From Paulownia fortunei (lineage: Eukaryota > Streptophyta > Magnoliopsida > Lamiales > Paulowniaceae), in NCBI GenBank assembly GCA_019321725.1, contig CM033105.1, positions 15,903,861 through 15,967,860 of the forward strand: DNA of 64,000 nucleotides, written 5' to 3'. Of the stretch, positions 60,574-64,000 are shown in pieces. The first letter of the stretch is position 1; each line of letters begins with the position of its first letter. The notes below the pieces were generated by a model. The model saw nothing but the letters and a program-made list of their open reading frames with translations, searched no databases and was not told the origin of the DNA. Position numbers and translations under genes: made by a program.

Positions 60574-61037
60574 CTTGAGATGTCATACCGAACTCTATAT
60601 TTGAGAGCCTTATCGGCTCCCATATTTGAGAGGTTCTATCGACCTCCAACCTTGAAAAGCCATACTGGCTTCTATACTTGAGAGGTCCTACCGACCTCCA
60701 TCCTCAAAAAGCCCTATCAGCTTCAATACTTGAGATGTTTTACTAAACTCCACACTCGAGAAGCTATACCGACTCTCACGCTATAGTGTTTATATCAACT
60801 TCATCATCTAGAAGCCATACTAGCTCTTATACTTGAGAAGTCATACTAACCTCCACACTCGAAGGGTCTACTGGCTCTCTTACTTTAAAAGTTATACCAA
60901 TTTCCACACTTGAAGGGCCAGATCGGCTCCCCTACTTGAGAGGTCATACCAACCTCCATACTTGAAAGACCACAATAGGCCTCTACTTGAGAGGTCATAC
61001 CGACTCAACACTTGAGAAGCCCTACCAGCCCTAAAAT
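60574..61037 (+). repeat. 26 bp minisatellite of hairpin-forming units (about 18 copies)
   Basis: Unit starts read directly at 60574, 60600, 60625, 60651, 60677, 60703, 60729, 60755, 60781 and 60807 give a 25-26 base period, continuing to about 61037. Each begins CTTGA(G/A)A. Many units contain short inverted repeats around a five-base ATACC-like loop: GAGGTC with GACCTC, GAGCC with GGCTC, AAGCC with GGCTT. A 26-base period is not a multiple of three, so it is not a protein repeat. It is not a CRISPR array, since there are no unique spacers and the units diverge. Confidence 0.88.
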
Positions 61038-61379
61038 ATAAGAAGTCACATTGATTTTCTCCATCATAAGTAGTATAAACTAACAAGTATTACATAAAGC
61101 GATGACAAGGAAAACTTAAGTATTGCAACCTCGATATAAGAAAAAGTAGTCATGAGGTATAGCACAAGAGAGCCAAAGTCTCACAAAATTACTAAAATCA
61201 GAGTAGCTAAGTCTTTGAGGAGTACATCTCTACTCTGTAAGATCCGCAGAAGGGGTAGTGGGGATAACTCCATTAACTACCGTGACCGTGGAATCACCTT
61301 CATTACTACCAATAATATCAACTATCTCATTGTCATCTACCACCATAGAGGGAACCTCAAGGTGATTCAAGGAATTCGG

Positions 61380-61760
61380 GGCTCAACCAATATCATAATA
61401 CCCTCAGATACGCGAACCAACTCCAAGGCATCCACCTATAATCATCGACAATGTCATCATACACTGTCAAAGCATGTTGCATGGCTATATCATCAAATAT
61501 GAAAGAGGACTGGTATGCAGTGACAGTCTTCTCAGCCATGTTGGCAACAAAGGTATTGCTCGGCATCAGAAGCAAAAAACTTTCTCCCTATCGACTACTC
61601 ACTCTTGTAATTCTCCTTCACTACCTTATAGTTGGCACTCAAAACCTTATGCTCCTCAGTCAGCTTCCTCAATTCTTCCTTCAAGTTGTCCACTTCCTCT
61701 GCACTCTTCTTCTCGGCAGCTTTGAAAAGTTTGGAAGCTTCCTTATAATTCTCCTAACAC
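61380..61760 (-). pseudogene. Coiled-coil coding remnant, probably retroelement-derived
   Basis: Minus-strand reading gives a Lys/Glu/Leu-rich heptad-like stretch (for example NLKEELRKLTEEHKVL near 61640-61690) interrupted by a stop near 61600, with a further open segment at 61393-61575 in another frame. Such coiled coils occur in gag-like or uncharacterised ORFs of plant Ty3/gypsy elements. I cannot name the family. Confidence 0.4.
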
Positions 61761-62434
61761 TCGTGTAAAATAGAGACTAGATTAATACACTGCAAAGAAA
61801 AGAGAAGTATTAGTGTGGTAAACATAAGATAAGAATAAAGTAGAGGGGAAAAGCAAAGTAAATACACTAAGCACGAGGACGATAAGAGAGCTCACTCGAG
61901 GCGCAAAAGCAAAGTAAACAGACTAGCCCCTTCGACGACTCTTCTATACCTCGAGAGGAAGCAACATTATGCTCTTTCTCAGACTCAGTAGACCTTGAGA
62001 AGCTACCCTTCTCACCTGACTCAGTAGAATCCCCTTCCTCCAAAGACTTACTCCCATACTCAAGTAACTAAGAATGACCTAAAGGGTTTTAGACAAAAAT
62101 CTCTCTAAGTATTAGGGGTTGACAGGACCACCACCTAGAGAGTGAACACAAGAAGAATCAGGCCTACCTTAATCATTCCCCTACTCAACGAAGCAAGAAA
62201 AGAAGTGAAAGATGACACAACACTATCAACAGAGGATGTAACATCGCTAACACATGAGGTGACCTCTTACGCCCCGCCTAAAAGGGGCCAGGTCAAGCCA
62301 ATAGCTTGACTTGGGTAGATTGGCTCGACTTGGGTAGGTGGAGCCTATTACTTGACCTACTGTGGACCTTAGGCGTGATGAGTCCATGCAACCTCCATTA
62401 TTGGGGCAAGTCAAGCCATTGGCTCGACCTGTCA

Positions 62435-62460
62435 GTGCCATGGCCAATAGGCCATGGCAC
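62435..62460. repeat. Perfect inverted repeat (11 bp arms, 4 bp loop)
   Basis: Arm GTGCCATGGCC (62435-62445), loop AATA, arm GGCCATGGCAC (62450-62460), with no mismatches. Confidence 0.95.
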
Positions 62461-63187
62461 CATCTAAAAGGCACCATTCCCCAAGGATATAGGTTGCCGT
62501 CTACGACGGTGGTAGCCGATGAAACTTGATCCCAGGTTGAGTCATTGCCTAGACCTGCTGCTTACTAAGACAATAATATTTCTGAAGAATCGCTGCCTGT
62601 CGCGACGGTGAATAGATGTGGACATGGCTGCGCCGCCTCGACTCTATTACCCCCAACTCCCATATAGTAGATTAACTTCTATCCCCTTGATTTTGGACAC
62701 TTCTACTATTGCTAAGTGTTAACCCGAAGGTGTTTGAAATAATGTCACAGAGAAAAGACACTCCAAGTTAAAGAGAGATGGGGGAGATGAGTAAATTCTC
62801 CAAAGCTTTTCTCTACAAACCGATAAAAAAAAAACTAATTGGGTTATCTCAAAAATAAAAAGAAATATTTTCTAAGGTAATTCACCCAAGAGATGACCTA
62901 CTCCAACACTACCTACTCTCAACCAATCCTCTCTATGCTAGACTTGCCCGAGAGTGGAGGGCTTATGATGCACCATGATCCATAAGGCCCAAAGGCTAAG
63001 TCTACGGAACAACAAAATAAGAGTCAAATAAGGAGATATGCTAAAATCTTCCAAACATCTAAGTATCTTCGAAGCTTCTACACTTACAATTTATGTAATC
63101 CCCAAAGTTGGGCTACGACCAAGCATGATGATGATGGCTATCCTCTCGACTTAAACTCCACCTAATAGAACTGAAGCAACATAGTTA

Positions 63188-63199
63188 TTGTATCAGAGC
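63188..63199 (+). other. Candidate tRNA-iMet primer binding site
   Basis: TTGTATCAGAGC matches the plant PBS TGGTATCAGAGC at 11 of 12 bases, and CAACA seven bases upstream could be an LTR end (63181). If real, an LTR lies to its left and an element interior to its right, but no partner LTR is in the window. Confidence 0.4.
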
Positions 63200-64000
63200 T
63201 AAGACTCGTCTGACTAGCAGTAAAGATGACAAGGTCGAGTCAATGGCTCGATCTAAATCCTTGTTGTTGTCCGTAGTGCACTCTCCCATGGCAGTAGCGA
63301 TGAGACGTGATAATAGATACCCTTGTCGCTACCCTCATTCCCTCCTATGGGTGGGACATCTCCCCAATAAGGTTATCAACAAGACTCAGTCCCCAAAAGT
63401 AGAAGTGACTCCCTTAAAACCAAGAAAGCAATGATTGACTCTAAAGATCACAAACTCCTTCCTTAAAGTTGTTTATGAAAGCTAAATTACAAAGTCGAAA
63501 TGACTCTGCAAAGCTAAATCTTAAGCTAAAAAAGCTATAGTTGGACACACAAGGAGAGAATTTTTGAAGTCCCTCAATGAGTGCAACAAATATTCAAGAG
63601 AGAATCTTAATAAGCGTAATGAGTGCACTGGGGAGAGATTTTTTAAATCTTTCATCGAACGCTAGAAAGTCTACTAATGCCATGTATTCAAAGAACCGCC
63701 AACGAGAAGGCTAAAAATTTAAAATAAGATAGAATGCTTTCTCAACTTAGAAGGTCGAGACAATTGAGTAGGTCGAAACAAGCCTCTCCCATAAGCCTCT
63801 AAAAACTCATCTATTAGTTTAATAGACAGATCCTCTCCTAGTTGAACATTGGAAGTTCACTGCATTTTTTGAAGTTGTCATCCTTAGTTTTTTTTAATTA
63901 TGTTAGTGTGCCCTGGAAGTATTGTTATTATTCAAATCAAGTCCTTAATATGATTAGGATTTGGTTAAGCAACTTGTTTTCGGTTAACATTTCCAAAAAC

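Larger units (their letters stand above)
61761..64000. other. Degenerate DNA, probably retroelement-derived, with hairpin motifs
   Basis: No intact gene. The motif TCAAGCCA-x-TGGCTCGAC recurs near 62291, 62410 and 63234 in variants. A short open frame at 63243-63434 is not recognised. Composition is less AT-rich than flanking host DNA, which suggests a different origin. Confidence 0.45.

Noticed and set aside
60574..61037. Regularly spaced short repeats as a CRISPR array
   Set aside because: The window is plant nuclear DNA, units are directly adjacent with no unique spacers, and the repeats diverge strongly.
1..64000. tRNA, rRNA and riboswitch genes
   Set aside because: None seen on a reading of both strands; the tRNA-like strings found are retroelement primer binding sites. 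A tRNAscan-SE run would settle it.

Overview
This is a plant nuclear window, most likely from a eudicot. It is AT-rich and gene-poor, and LTR retrotransposons with plant-type initiator-Met tRNA primer sites make up most of it. It also has a two-exon plant defensin gene, a duplicated NDR1/HIN1-like (LEA2) gene, and non-autonomous DNA transposons. I see no bacterial-type operons, rRNA, CRISPR array or convincing tRNA gene. The species cannot be named from the sequence.

Region by region. 1-23202 is a nested stack of Ty3/gypsy elements of Tekay/Del type (about 2.9 kb LTRs, chromodomain-like tail). A young element (1-9928, 5' end outside the window) sits inside the 5' LTR of an older element (9929-23202). 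The pol region of the older element is interrupted by an antisense, chimeric solo-type LTR (13340-17498) with a perfect CACAT target duplication. That LTR is itself broken by a foreign 0.7 kb segment. At 24740-25504 lies the only clearly intact host gene, a plant defensin. At 26726-27397 there is a probable hAT-like non-autonomous element.

29240-36700 holds badly decayed Ty1/copia sequence: an antisense pol remnant, then a sense element that seems to share an LTR with the 3' end of another copy. 37600-45550 and 48100-49770 are two copies of one segment carrying an LEA2/NHL gene on the minus strand. The first copy lost its promoter and N-terminal half. It was later hit by a 6 kb copia element (38413-44377) and a 774 bp MITE (44644-45417). 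The second copy acts as an empty-site reference for both insertions. It is full length apart from one in-frame stop.

50825-56067 is a structurally complete copia element on the minus strand (LTRs, PBS, PPT, TSD, all pol domains). 57031-60262 is a truncated BARE/Angela-like copia with a 2 kb LTR. 60262-61037 contains two minisatellite arrays. The second has a 26 bp period, and many units form a small hairpin whose stem sequence changes in a compensating way from unit to unit; it is the least explained feature here. 61038-64000 is degenerate, probably retroelement-derived, with more hairpin motifs.

The genes form no joint pathway. The window mainly records repeated transposon insertion, LTR recombination and small deletions around two defence-related host loci.
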